Source: Paenisporosarcina sp050269735
GTDB lineage: Bacteria > Bacillota > Bacilli > Bacillales_A > Planococcaceae
Direction: 5' to 3'
Length of the DNA stretch: 64,000 nt
Assembly: GCF_050269735.1 (NCBI RefSeq)
Contig: NZ_JBNNIX010000001.1
Location: 1,364,001 to 1,428,000, forward strand
Shown piece after piece: positions 41,607-49,487 of this stretch; the first letter of the stretch is position 1; every line of letters starts with the position of its first letter. The notes below the pieces were generated by a model that saw only the letters and a list, made by a program, of their open reading frames with translations, had not been told where the DNA came from and ran no database searches. Made by a program: the position numbers and the translations under genes.

Positions 41607-42566
41607 ATGAGTTTCTTGGAAGTATTATATTTTCTAATCCCTGCAGCCATTGCTTATGCAGCGCCTCTAATTTTAACCGCTATCGGTGGGGTTTTCTCTG
41701 AGCGTTCTGGTGTAGTAAACATTGGATTGGAAGGACTCATGGTCATGGGTGCTTTCATCGGTATTCTATTTAACTTATCTTTCGTTCATATATTTGGACA
41801 AGGTACAGAGTGGATGGCTCTTCTTGCTGCTATGGTTGTCGCTGCATTATTTTCATTACTGCATGCAGTGGCTTCTGTATCCTTCCGTGCGGATCAAGTC
41901 GTTTCTGGTGTAGCGATTAACTTATTGGCAGTGGCGCTTTGTTTGTTCCTAGTAAAAATGATTTACGGAAAAGGCCAAACAGACTTTGTTCAAGAGCGAT
42001 TCTTGCGTGACGATATTCCGTTCTTAAAAGATATTCCAATTTTAGGCCCGATGTTTTTCCAGAACGTCTATTGGACTTCTGTTTTAGCAATTGGGATTGC
42101 TATTCTAGCATGGGTTGTCCTGTATTACACTCCATTCGGTCTGCGTCTTCGTGCTGTAGGTGAACATCCAATGGCCGCTGATACAATGGGAATAAATGTA
42201 ACACGTATGCGTTATATTGCTGTCATGATTTCAGGTGGTTTAGCCGGTATCGGTGGCGCGATTTATTCACAGTCGATTTCATTGGACTTCAGTCATTCAA
42301 CAATCAATGGACAAGGATTTATGGCACTTGCTGCAATGATCTTTGGTAAGTGGCATCCCCTGGGTGCGATGGGGGCAGCTCTGTTCTTTGGGTTTGCTCA
42401 AGCGTTAAGTATTGTCGGTGGATCATTGCCGATAATCAGCGAAATTCCAAGTGTTTTCTTACTGATTTTACCTTATGTCTTAACAATCCTTGCCTTAGCA
42501 GGATTCATTGGTAAAGCAAATGCACCAAAGGCTATAGGAACACCTTATATAAAAGGGAAACGATAA
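41607..42566 (+). CDS. nupQ: Nucleoside ABC transporter permease (NupQ type)
   Basis: Second permease subunit, 319 aa, related to NupP. The sequences SGVVNIGLEGLMVMGAF (about residues 34-50) and RAVGEHPMAADTMGINV (about 183-199) are the conserved permease motifs. ATG 41607 follows AAGGAGG and lies one base after the nupP stop; a longer reading into nupP is rejected. A bidirectional-looking terminator closes the cluster. The PH-domain gene beyond it points the other way. Confidence 0.93.
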   Translation: MSFLEVLYFLIPAAIAYAAPLILTAIGGVFSERSGVVNIGLEGLMVMGAFIGILFNLSFVHIFGQGTEWMALLAAMVVAALFSLLHAVASVSFRADQVVSGVAINLLAVALCLFLVKMIYGKGQTDFVQERFLRDDIPFLKDIPILGPMFFQNVYWTSVLAIGIAILAWVVLYYTPFGLRLRAVGEHPMAADTMGINVTRMRYIAVMISGGLAGIGGAIYSQSISLDFSHSTINGQGFMALAAMIFGKWHPLGAMGAALFFGFAQALSIVGGSLPIISEIPSVFLLILPYVLTILALAGFIGKANAPKAIGTPYIKGKR

Positions 42567-42577
42567 AATCGATCTTA

Positions 42578-42616
42578 AAAGGACCGGGCATTTTTTGCCT
42601 GGTCCTTTCATTTTTT
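42578..42616 (+). terminator. Terminator after nupQ, shared with the convergent gene
   Basis: 12-bp stem AAAGGACCGGGC / GCCTGGTCCTTT (one G-T pair) with a 7-nt loop, followed by a T-rich tail. The minus strand also leaves the stem through a short T-run, so it may stop the convergent PH-domain transcript. Confidence 0.85.
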
Positions 42617-42641
42617 GTTTACACATTTAGTTAATGGTAAT

Positions 42642-43091
42642 TTACTGAGTTATTTTATCAATTTGTACATTTGACGCACGTTTTTCTAATTCGAAAATGA
42701 AAAGGTCAATGTCTTTAGGTGAAATCTTCACACTTCCTAAAGTTGCTGATTTATAAAATAATTCAATACCTTGTTTTGATGATAACAAGCGGTAACCTGT
42801 AAAGATTTCTGTTGTGGGTGAAATCCTTGTTATATCTTCATATGGGATTCGACTTTTAAATAGTCCACCTTTTACAAATAAATGGTCATTGAATAGGACG
42901 TATTTAATAGAAAAAGCAGACCACAATAGTACCCCAATTGATAACACACATAAGGAAAGTACAGTTATGGTATCAATACTCGTTCTATCATAATCTAAAA
43001 GCAGAGGAATCAAAAATACGCCAAGTATAATAAATACTGTGATTGATATGATTCCAACGAAAAATTTATCTATTATTGAACGAAACTCCAA
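42642..43091 (-). CDS. Membrane protein with a bacterial PH domain, function unknown
   Basis: 149-aa protein and the only supported minus-strand gene. Two hydrophobic segments near the N-terminus (about residues 9-30 and 40-62) are followed by a PH-like domain (YVLFNDHLFVKGGLFKSRIPYEDITRISPTT onward, with GIELFYK and ISPKDIDLFIFELEKRA). This looks like the short membrane PH-domain proteins common in Bacillales, which have no assigned function. The start is TTG with AGGAGGTG 7 nt upstream. It has no B. subtilis counterpart at this position and is convergent to nupQ, so it is probably a local insertion. Confidence 0.8.
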   Translation of the reverse strand: MEFRSIIDKFFVGIISITVFIILGVFLIPLLLDYDRTSIDTITVLSLCVLSIGVLLWSAFSIKYVLFNDHLFVKGGLFKSRIPYEDITRISPTTEIFTGYRLLSSKQGIELFYKSATLGSVKISPKDIDLFIFELEKRASNVQIDKITQ

Positions 43092-43280
43092 AAAATAACA
43101 CCTCCTAATATTTAACTACGAATATCTAATAGGAAAGTTTCACTTGATTTATAATTTTTACAAAGAACAATTCTTTTGTTCACGGGTGATTAAGATTCAG
43201 GAATTAATTGACAACAGATATTTGAATCCCTAGCAAGAGGTATTTATGGGACGTAAGACTTATATTTTTTAACGAGCTAT
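43092..43280. other. Divergent upstream region of the PH-domain gene and ymfF
   Basis: About 190 bp of AT-rich sequence between a minus-strand and a plus-strand gene, so it should hold both promoters. The ymfF promoter is visible just after it; I could not assign a convincing promoter to the minus-strand gene. Confidence 0.5.
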
Positions 43281-43310
43281 TTGCAATCATTTACCAGCAC
43301 CATGTATAGT
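43281..43310 (+). promoter_or_regulatory. Promoter of the ymfF operon
   Basis: TTGCAA and TATAGT with 18-bp spacing, TG directly before the -10. Confidence 0.6.
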
Positions 43311-43353
43311 GAAAGATATGGTATGGCATATTAATGAAATAGGAGGGATTTCG

Positions 43354-44646
43354 ATGTTTCAAACAATCGAGTTACAACCAGGCATCCATCTACATATTAG
43401 GCCGACAGATCAATTTAAAACTGTAAATTTTTCTTTTAAATTCAAACAATTATTGACTAATCAATCTGCTTCAGAGCGTTCTGTACTTTCTAATGTGTTG
43501 ATGCATAGTAATGAGCTTTTTCCATCCAATTCAGCTTTCCGCAGCCATTTAGATGAACTTTACGGGACGATTATGTATTTGGACTCAAGTAAAAAAGGCA
43601 GTGATCATTCCGTCACTTTGCTTGCTGAGTCTGTCAATGATCAATATTTGTCTACTGGCGGAGTGTTGGACCAAGTAATTAATCTTATGCAAACGGTTCT
43701 TTTCCGTCCAAATCTGGAGCAGGGAACGTTCAAAGAATCGATTGTAAAACGTGAAAAAGATACAGTCATTCAACGAATTGAGTCAATCTATGATGATAAA
43801 ACCAGATATGCTCAACAGCGACTGGTTGAATTAATGCGACCAAATCACCCAGCTTCTATTGGTGCAAACGGAACCATCAAAGATGTAAATGCGATTACCC
43901 AGGAATCGCTATTTAATGCATACAAAAAAATGCTGGAAGAAGATGAATTGGATATTTATGTGGTCGGTGACGTGGACGTTGAAGAAATGACAGCCAAGTT
44001 AAAAGAAGCATTTCCTTTCAAAGCACGTTCGAAAAAACAAAAGAATATTCATGAGAATATTGAACATCCAACCACACAGAAAAAGAACGTCAGCGAGCAA
44101 CAAGAAATGAAGCAAGGGAAATTGCATATTGGGTTCAATACGCCGATTACGTTCACACATCCTGACTTCCCTAAAATGCAAATTACGAACGGCATTTTTG
44201 GTGGTTATCCTCATGCGAAATTATTCCTGAATGTGCGTGAAAAAGAAAGCATGGCTTATTATGTGTCAAGTTCGTTCTCTTCAGCATATGGCTTATTATT
44301 TGTTTTGGCAGGAATTGATGCGAGTAAACAAGAAAAAGCAGTTCGATTGATTGATGAACAGTTGGAAGCAATGAAAAAAGGGGAGATTTCAAAAAATGAA
44401 ATCGACCAAACCGTTGCCATGCTGAAGAATCAATTAAAAGAAGCGCTTGATTCTGCTAGAGGACAAATCGAGATTTACGACCAATACAAAGACCTTGATG
44501 AGAAATTCTCGGTGGACTCATGGGTCGAGAAATGGGCATCAGTCACAAAAGAAGATATTCAAGAAATGGCGAAATCAATAAATAAAGAACTTGTTTATTT
44601 CTTGTCTGGAAAGGAGGAGCTTTCTCATGAAGGAGCTTCACTTTAA
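43354..44646 (+). CDS. ymfF: M16 family peptidase-like protein YmfF, probably non-catalytic
   Basis: Pitrilysin-fold protein of 430 aa without the HxxEH zinc motif: the equivalent region reads SAFRSHLDELYGTIM. The C-terminal glycine-rich loop of the fold is suggested by MQITNGIFGGYPHAKLFLNVREKESMAYYVSS. Such proteins often pair with an active M16 subunit, here YmfH encoded next. ATG 43354 follows AGGAGGGA; the longer frame from 43309 overlaps the promoter. It ends 20 bp inside ymfH. The partnership is inference from gene order and the missing motif. Confidence 0.88.
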   Translation: MFQTIELQPGIHLHIRPTDQFKTVNFSFKFKQLLTNQSASERSVLSNVLMHSNELFPSNSAFRSHLDELYGTIMYLDSSKKGSDHSVTLLAESVNDQYLSTGGVLDQVINLMQTVLFRPNLEQGTFKESIVKREKDTVIQRIESIYDDKTRYAQQRLVELMRPNHPASIGANGTIKDVNAITQESLFNAYKKMLEEDELDIYVVGDVDVEEMTAKLKEAFPFKARSKKQKNIHENIEHPTTQKKNVSEQQEMKQGKLHIGFNTPITFTHPDFPKMQITNGIFGGYPHAKLFLNVREKESMAYYVSSSFSSAYGLLFVLAGIDASKQEKAVRLIDEQLEAMKKGEISKNEIDQTVAMLKNQLKEALDSARGQIEIYDQYKDLDEKFSVDSWVEKWASVTKEDIQEMAKSINKELVYFLSGKEELSHEGASL

Positions 44647-45931
44647 ACAATTGGATGAAAAGATGTTCCATGAAAAGATGGATAATGGCTTAGAAGTGTA
44701 CATCTTGCCTAAAAAAGGCTTTTCCAAAACATTTGTTACTTTTACGACTAAGTATGGGGCAATTGATCGTACGTTTGTGCCATTGGGTGATTCTGAATCG
44801 GTCACAGTACCAGATGGAATTGCACATTTCCTGGAACATAAAATGTTTGAGAAAGAAGACGGCGACGTTTTCCAAAAGTTTAGTGGATATGGTGCTTCTG
44901 CGAATGCATTTACTTCTTTTACTCGTACGGCCTATTTATTCTCCTCAACAGATCACTTGTATGAGAACACAGAAACACTTTTGAATTTCGTTCAGGAGCC
45001 TTACTTCACACAAGCAACGGTAGAAAAAGAAAAAGGGATTATCGGACAGGAAATCACTATGTATGATGATCAACCCGATTGGCGTTTGTATTTCGGAGCT
45101 ATTGAAAATATGTATAAAGACCATCCCGTGAAAATCGACATCGCAGGAACAATCGAATCGATTGATAAAATCACGGCTGAACATTTGTATACTTGTTATG
45201 AGACATTCTACCATCCATCAAACATGTTATTGTTTGTTGTTGGCGCAGTGAATCCAGAAGAAATGATGAATTATATTAGAGAAAATCAATCTAAGAAAGA
45301 ATTTACCGAACCACAGCCTATTCAACGTGAATTCCCGGAAGAACCGTTGGAAGTTGCAAAACATGAAAACAAATTGTTTATGGACGTTCAAAAACCAAAA
45401 GTTTATGTAGGATTGAAAGCCAAAGAAACTTCACTTCAAGGTGAAGAGATGATGAAACATGAACTGGCAATTCAATTAGCATTGGAATTAATCTTTGGTC
45501 GTTCCTCGGACTTCTATGTGGAAGCCTATGAAAAAGGTTGGATTGATGAATCATATGCTTTTGATTTCACATTGGAAAAAGGCTATGGATTTGCTTTAAT
45601 TGGATCCGATACTTCAATGCCAAAAGAATTAATTGATTCCATTAAAAAAGAACTCAAAAAGGTCGAAGAAAAATGGCCTTTTGGTCAAAGTGATTTGGAT
45701 CGTGTTCGTAAGAAAAAAATTGGCTATTTCCTTCGCGCCTTAAACTCAGTGGAGTTTATAGCAAACCAATTTACTCGTTATGCCTTTAATGAAATGGATT
45801 TATTCGATGCTGTTCCAGTTCTTGAAAAAATGACTGTTGAAGATTTGCAAAAAGCTTTCAAATCCATCGAAGGTGAGGAACAACAAACTGTATTTTCTGT
45901 TCTTCCCAAGAAAGAACAAACAGTATCATGA
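44627..45931 (+). CDS. ymfH: M16 family zinc peptidase YmfH
   Basis: Catalytic partner of YmfF by prediction. The zinc motif HFLEH lies near residues 68-72 (GIAHFLEHKMFEKEDGD), followed by the SANAFTSFTRTAYLFSS segment typical of the family. It is 434 aa. ATG 44627 lies 6 nt after AAGGAGGAGC, inside the end of ymfF. The stop overlaps ymfI (ATGA). The substrate is unknown to me; the B. subtilis pair has been compared with bacteriocin-processing M16 pairs. Confidence 0.9.
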   Translation: MKELHFKQLDEKMFHEKMDNGLEVYILPKKGFSKTFVTFTTKYGAIDRTFVPLGDSESVTVPDGIAHFLEHKMFEKEDGDVFQKFSGYGASANAFTSFTRTAYLFSSTDHLYENTETLLNFVQEPYFTQATVEKEKGIIGQEITMYDDQPDWRLYFGAIENMYKDHPVKIDIAGTIESIDKITAEHLYTCYETFYHPSNMLLFVVGAVNPEEMMNYIRENQSKKEFTEPQPIQREFPEEPLEVAKHENKLFMDVQKPKVYVGLKAKETSLQGEEMMKHELAIQLALELIFGRSSDFYVEAYEKGWIDESYAFDFTLEKGYGFALIGSDTSMPKELIDSIKKELKKVEEKWPFGQSDLDRVRKKKIGYFLRALNSVEFIANQFTRYAFNEMDLFDAVPVLEKMTVEDLQKAFKSIEGEEQQTVFSVLPKKEQTVS

Positions 45932-46656
45932 GTAAATTTGCCTGCATTTTTGGGGCATCAGGTGAAATAGGGGAAGCAATAGCACACGATATGTCAAAAC
46001 ACGGCTGGAGTTTGTATTTGCATTTTAATGAAAACAAACAGGCAGTTAATCGTTTAATTGCCCATTTGCAAAAACTTTATCCAAACCAAGAATTCCATGT
46101 CGTTCAAGCTAATCTTACAGACAGTAATGCTTTTCAACATATTTCTGCTCAACTATTCGAAGTTCAAACAATTATCTTTGCATCCGGTCAAGCTTTGTAT
46201 AAATTACTGGAAGATACTTCACCAAATGAAATGGAAATGGTTTGGCGAACGCATGTGCAAGCGCCGATGTCAATCATCGGTCAGCTTGCTCCTAAGTTAA
46301 GACGTCATGAGCAATCCTATATCATTTTTATTGGATCGATATGGGGTGAAACAGGAGCGGCCGGAGAAACTGTTTATTCAGCTGTCAAAGGTGCTCAACA
46401 TGCTTTCGTAAAAGCTTATGCTAAGGAGTCAGGACCTTCTAGGATTAGAGTCAATGCTATCGCTCCAGGCTTTATCGACACAAAAATGAATGATTCATTC
46501 GATTCTGAGGAAAGAACTGCTCTAGAAGAGGAAATTCCACTTCAGACTATTGGGAAACCTCAAGACGTTGCGAACCTGGTGTCATTTTTATCGAGTGGAA
46601 ATGCCGACTATATTACAGGGCAAGTTCTCCGTGTGAATGGCGGTTGGTACATATAA
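45928..46656 (+). CDS. ymfI: Short-chain dehydrogenase YmfI (EF-P modification reductase)
   Basis: NAD(P)H-dependent reductase of the SDR family. B. subtilis YmfI reduces 5-aminopentanone to 5-aminopentanol on the lysine of elongation factor P. The cofactor motif is GASGEIGEAI (residues about 8-17), with a Ser in the IGSIWGETGA region and the catalytic YxxxK in YSAVKGAQHAF near residue 151; the C-terminal ITGQVLRVNGGWYI is typical. It is 242 aa. The role is by homology and synteny. Confidence 0.88.
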   Translation: MSKFACIFGASGEIGEAIAHDMSKHGWSLYLHFNENKQAVNRLIAHLQKLYPNQEFHVVQANLTDSNAFQHISAQLFEVQTIIFASGQALYKLLEDTSPNEMEMVWRTHVQAPMSIIGQLAPKLRRHEQSYIIFIGSIWGETGAAGETVYSAVKGAQHAFVKAYAKESGPSRIRVNAIAPGFIDTKMNDSFDSEERTALEEEIPLQTIGKPQDVANLVSFLSSGNADYITGQVLRVNGGWYI

Positions 46657-46699
46657 TTTCTCTATTTGCACATACTGTTTGTGAAAAGGAGGAATGGAC

Positions 46700-46957
46700 A
46701 TGGCCTTACTTGAAAATTGGCAAAAATGGACACACTTTCTTGGTGCAAATGTAATGAATGCCGAAGCTACTGGAATGTCTAAAAAAGCCATTCAATCAAC
46801 AGCTTATGAAATCGGCGATTACTTAGCCAAAAATGTGGATCCGAAGAATGAACAAGAGCGTGTTTTGTCGGATTTATGGTCAGTTGCTTCAGAAGATGAA
46901 CAACATGCTTTGGCAAACATGGTCGTCAAATTAGTTCAACAAAAAACTGTGCAGTAA
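46700..46957 (+). CDS. ymfJ: DUF3243 family protein YmfJ
   Basis: 85-aa protein of unknown function in a Bacillales-specific family, equal in length to B. subtilis YmfJ. The sequence LENWQKWTHFLGANVMNAEATGMS is the recognisable part; the rest is predicted helical and acidic. AAGGAGG at 46686-46692 fits ATG 46700 with 7 nt; the ATG at 46694 is too close. It is closed by a strong terminator. Confidence 0.87.
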   Translation: MALLENWQKWTHFLGANVMNAEATGMSKKAIQSTAYEIGDYLAKNVDPKNEQERVLSDLWSVASEDEQHALANMVVKLVQQKTVQ

Positions 46958-46993
46958 AAGAAAAGAAGGACATTGTTCCTTCTTTTCTTTTTT
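46956..46993 (+). terminator. Terminator after ymfJ
   Basis: Perfect 15-bp purine/pyrimidine stem AAAAGAAAAGAAGGA / TCCTTCTTTTCTTTT, loop CATTGT, T tail. It begins at the ymfJ stop codon. Confidence 0.92.
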
Positions 46994-47147
46994 CCTTTTC
47001 TTACGTACATAAATCAGCTATGATAGAACCTAGAGTAGTTTGAAAGCGTCATCTAATGAGAATGATTGGTTAAGGTGTCGCATCAAGAGTTTTTTTGTAG
47101 AAAAAGACTTGCTCCTTCAATATGATAGGCGGAAAGGTCGTTACATT

Positions 47148-47945
47148 ATGCGCGAATGGTATTTTGAATATGAAATACAAATAAACCGTCCAGGATTGCT
47201 TGGAGACATTGCTTCTTTACTCGGCATGCTGCGTGTTAACATTGTCACTATCAACGGTGTAGATCAGGGCAGACGAGGGATGTTACTTCGTGCAGAGAAT
47301 GATGAGCAAATTGAACGTTTTGAATTGATTGTCTCAACGATGGAAACGATTCAAGTAACGAAGTTCCGCGAACCGAAATTGCGTGACATTTTAGCAGTCA
47401 GACACGGTCGTTACATACAAAGAGATGCGGATGATCGCAAAACATTTCGTTTCGTGCGGGATGAATTAGGTCTTCTTGTCGATTTTATGGCAGAGTTGTT
47501 TAAGCAAGAAGGACATAAATTAATTGGGATTCGTGGAATGCCTCGAGTAGGAAAAACCGAATCAGTTGTTGCTGCTAGCGTCAGTGCGAATAAAAAATGG
47601 GTGTTTTTATCTTCGACCATGATCAAGCAGACCGTTCGTAGCCAATTGGCAGGAGACGAATTCAGTGATAACAATATTTTTATCCTCGATGGAATTGTGA
47701 CGAGACAGTCTACAGATGAACGACATTTACAATTGGTGCGTGAAATGATGCGGCTTCCGTCGATTAAAGTAGTGGAACATCCTGATATGTTTATTCAGCA
47801 ATCGGATTACACGATTGAAGACTTTGACTACATTATTGAATTGCGACACGAACCAGATGAAGTAATAACATACGAAATGATGGAAAAAAACCAGATGATG
47901 TCTGAAAGAGGTAACTTAGAAGGCTTCGGAGGTTTTAATTTTTAA
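47148..47945 (+). CDS. ymfK: YmfK/DUF3388 protein: ACT-like domain plus P-loop
   Basis: 265-aa conserved protein of unknown function. The N-terminal half resembles an ACT ligand-binding domain (EYEIQINRPGLLGDIASLLGMLRVNIVTINGV). The C-terminal half has a P-loop, GMPRVGKTES near residue 137, with a hydrophobic NNIFILDGIV strand that could be Walker B. Together this suggests a ligand-responsive nucleotide-binding protein. ATG 47148 follows GGAAAGG; upstream readings lack a ribosome site. A poor -10 (TATGAT at 47019) is the only promoter hint. rodZ begins 16 bp after. Confidence 0.8.
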   Translation: MREWYFEYEIQINRPGLLGDIASLLGMLRVNIVTINGVDQGRRGMLLRAENDEQIERFELIVSTMETIQVTKFREPKLRDILAVRHGRYIQRDADDRKTFRFVRDELGLLVDFMAELFKQEGHKLIGIRGMPRVGKTESVVAASVSANKKWVFLSSTMIKQTVRSQLAGDEFSDNNIFILDGIVTRQSTDERHLQLVREMMRLPSIKVVEHPDMFIQQSDYTIEDFDYIIELRHEPDEVITYEMMEKNQMMSERGNLEGFGGFNF

Positions 47946-47961
47946 CAGGCAGGTGTTTTAG

Positions 47962-48852
47962 TTGACTGAATTAGGAACTCGTCTTAAAGAGGCGAGAACG
48001 GCAAAAGGATATAGTTTAGACGACTTGCAGGAAATGACAAAAATTCAAAAACGTTATCTGGCCGGTATCGAAGAAGGCAACTACAGCATGATGCCCGGTC
48101 CGTTTTATGTTCGCGCATTTATTAAGCAATATGCTGATGCAGTCGGATTGAATTCAGATGAATTACTAGAGTCATATAAGCAAGAAGTACCTTCTTCGAT
48201 GAGCGAGGAAGTGCGTCAAACAATGACGTCTGTACCTACACGACGCAGACCGATTGGTAAATCGACAAACAATATAAGTGAAATTTTCCCGATGATTCTA
48301 GTTGCACTGTTCATCATCATCGGAATCGTGATTTTTTGGTTTTTCTATCAAAATTTAGCGAACAACAATGACCCTGCAGAATCGGCTGTCGAGGACGAAG
48401 TATCATATGAAGAGCCTGAGGATAAGGTTGCATCAGATGTGAACGAAGAAGAGGCAGCAGAAGAAGAAGAAGAAGAAACACCGGTGGAAGAAGAGCCTGA
48501 AGAAACTGTTGTCGAGCCTGAAACAACTCAAAAGATTGAGATGGGCGCAATTAATGGAGAAACAACAAATTATACGCTCTCAGGAACAGAAACATTTTTA
48601 GTCAAAATTGTCGCACGTGGCAAAGCATGGGTTGGTGTTAAAAATCCATCAGGAGTAGAAATGCTTGGGCGTGAATTATCCGTGGGTGAAACGGTTAACC
48701 TAGACTTAAGTGATCTTGAATCAGCTCGTATACGAGTTGGTGCAGCTGCGCAAATTGATGTGTTTGTTAATGACGAAAAAGTGGAGTATGGAATGGCGCC
48801 AGCAGATAAAGTTACTCAAAATATGATGATTCAATTTTCAAAACAGCAATAG
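47962..48852 (+). CDS. rodZ: Cell-shape protein RodZ (YmfM)
   Basis: Bitopic membrane protein that links MreB to the elongation machinery. The cytoplasmic N-terminus has a Cro-like helix-turn-helix (LGTRLKEARTAKGYSLDDLQEMTKI and on to about residue 75). One transmembrane segment follows at about 108-131, then a strongly acidic linker (many Glu, about 135-190) and an extracellular beta domain of the DUF4115 type (about 205-290). TTG 47962 follows AGGTG. It is 296 aa. It is placed before pgsA, as in B. subtilis. Confidence 0.92.
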   Translation: MTELGTRLKEARTAKGYSLDDLQEMTKIQKRYLAGIEEGNYSMMPGPFYVRAFIKQYADAVGLNSDELLESYKQEVPSSMSEEVRQTMTSVPTRRRPIGKSTNNISEIFPMILVALFIIIGIVIFWFFYQNLANNNDPAESAVEDEVSYEEPEDKVASDVNEEEAAEEEEEETPVEEEPEETVVEPETTQKIEMGAINGETTNYTLSGTETFLVKIVARGKAWVGVKNPSGVEMLGRELSVGETVNLDLSDLESARIRVGAAAQIDVFVNDEKVEYGMAPADKVTQNMMIQFSKQQ

Positions 48853-48877
48853 TCATCTCTAACAAGATGGCTATTTT
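48848..48877 (+). terminator. Hairpin over the rodZ stop codon
   Basis: 11-bp stem AATAGTCATCT / AGATGGCTATT (one T-G pair), loop CTAACA, then TTTC. The T-run is short, so it is probably a weak terminator. Confidence 0.6.
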
Positions 48878-48900
48878 CTTTGAATCGAGAGGAGACAGAA

Positions 48901-49479
48901 ATGAATATACCGAATCAAATTACGGTTTCAAGAATCATCATGATCCCTATATTTGTTGTTTTCATGTTAGTTGATTTTGGCTGGGGAGATGTTACTTTTT
49001 TAGGAGCAACTTTACCTCTGGAACATTTAATTGGTGCAATCATTTTTATTTTTGCATCTGTAACAGACTTTATTGATGGGTATTATGCACGTAAACATAA
49101 CTTAGTAACCAATATGGGCAAGTTTCTGGATCCACTTGCTGACAAATTATTAGTATCTGCAGCATTGATTATTTTGGTAGAACTTGAATTTGCACCCGCT
49201 TGGATTGTTATATTAATAATTAGTCGTGAATTTGCTGTAACTGGACTACGTTTAATATTGGCTGACGAAGGAGAAGTTGTCGCTGCGAAGCAACTGGGGA
49301 AAATCAAGATGTGGACACAAATTGTCGCAATTTCGGCTTTACTCCTTCATAATATCATTTTTGAAATGTTCTCTATTCCATTCGCTTCAATTATGTTATA
49401 CGTATCATTGTTCTTTACGGTTTGGTCAGGCTGGGATTATTTCTATGCCAACCGTCGTGTGTTGCTTGATTCAAAATAG
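48901..49479 (+). CDS. pgsA: CDP-diacylglycerol-glycerol-3-phosphate phosphatidyltransferase
   Basis: Makes phosphatidylglycerol phosphate at the membrane from CDP-diacylglycerol. The CDP-alcohol phosphotransferase motif is complete: TDFIDGYYARKHNLVTNMGK followed by FLDPLADK (about residues 57-84). About five to six hydrophobic segments are spread over 192 aa. ATG 48901 follows GAGGAGA; an in-frame ATG seven codons upstream would overlap that site. It consumes the product of cdsA at 7.2 kb. Confidence 0.95.
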   Translation: MNIPNQITVSRIIMIPIFVVFMLVDFGWGDVTFLGATLPLEHLIGAIIFIFASVTDFIDGYYARKHNLVTNMGKFLDPLADKLLVSAALIILVELEFAPAWIVILIISREFAVTGLRLILADEGEVVAAKQLGKIKMWTQIVAISALLLHNIIFEMFSIPFASIMLYVSLFFTVWSGWDYFYANRRVLLDSK

Positions 49480-49487
49480 GGGCGTGA

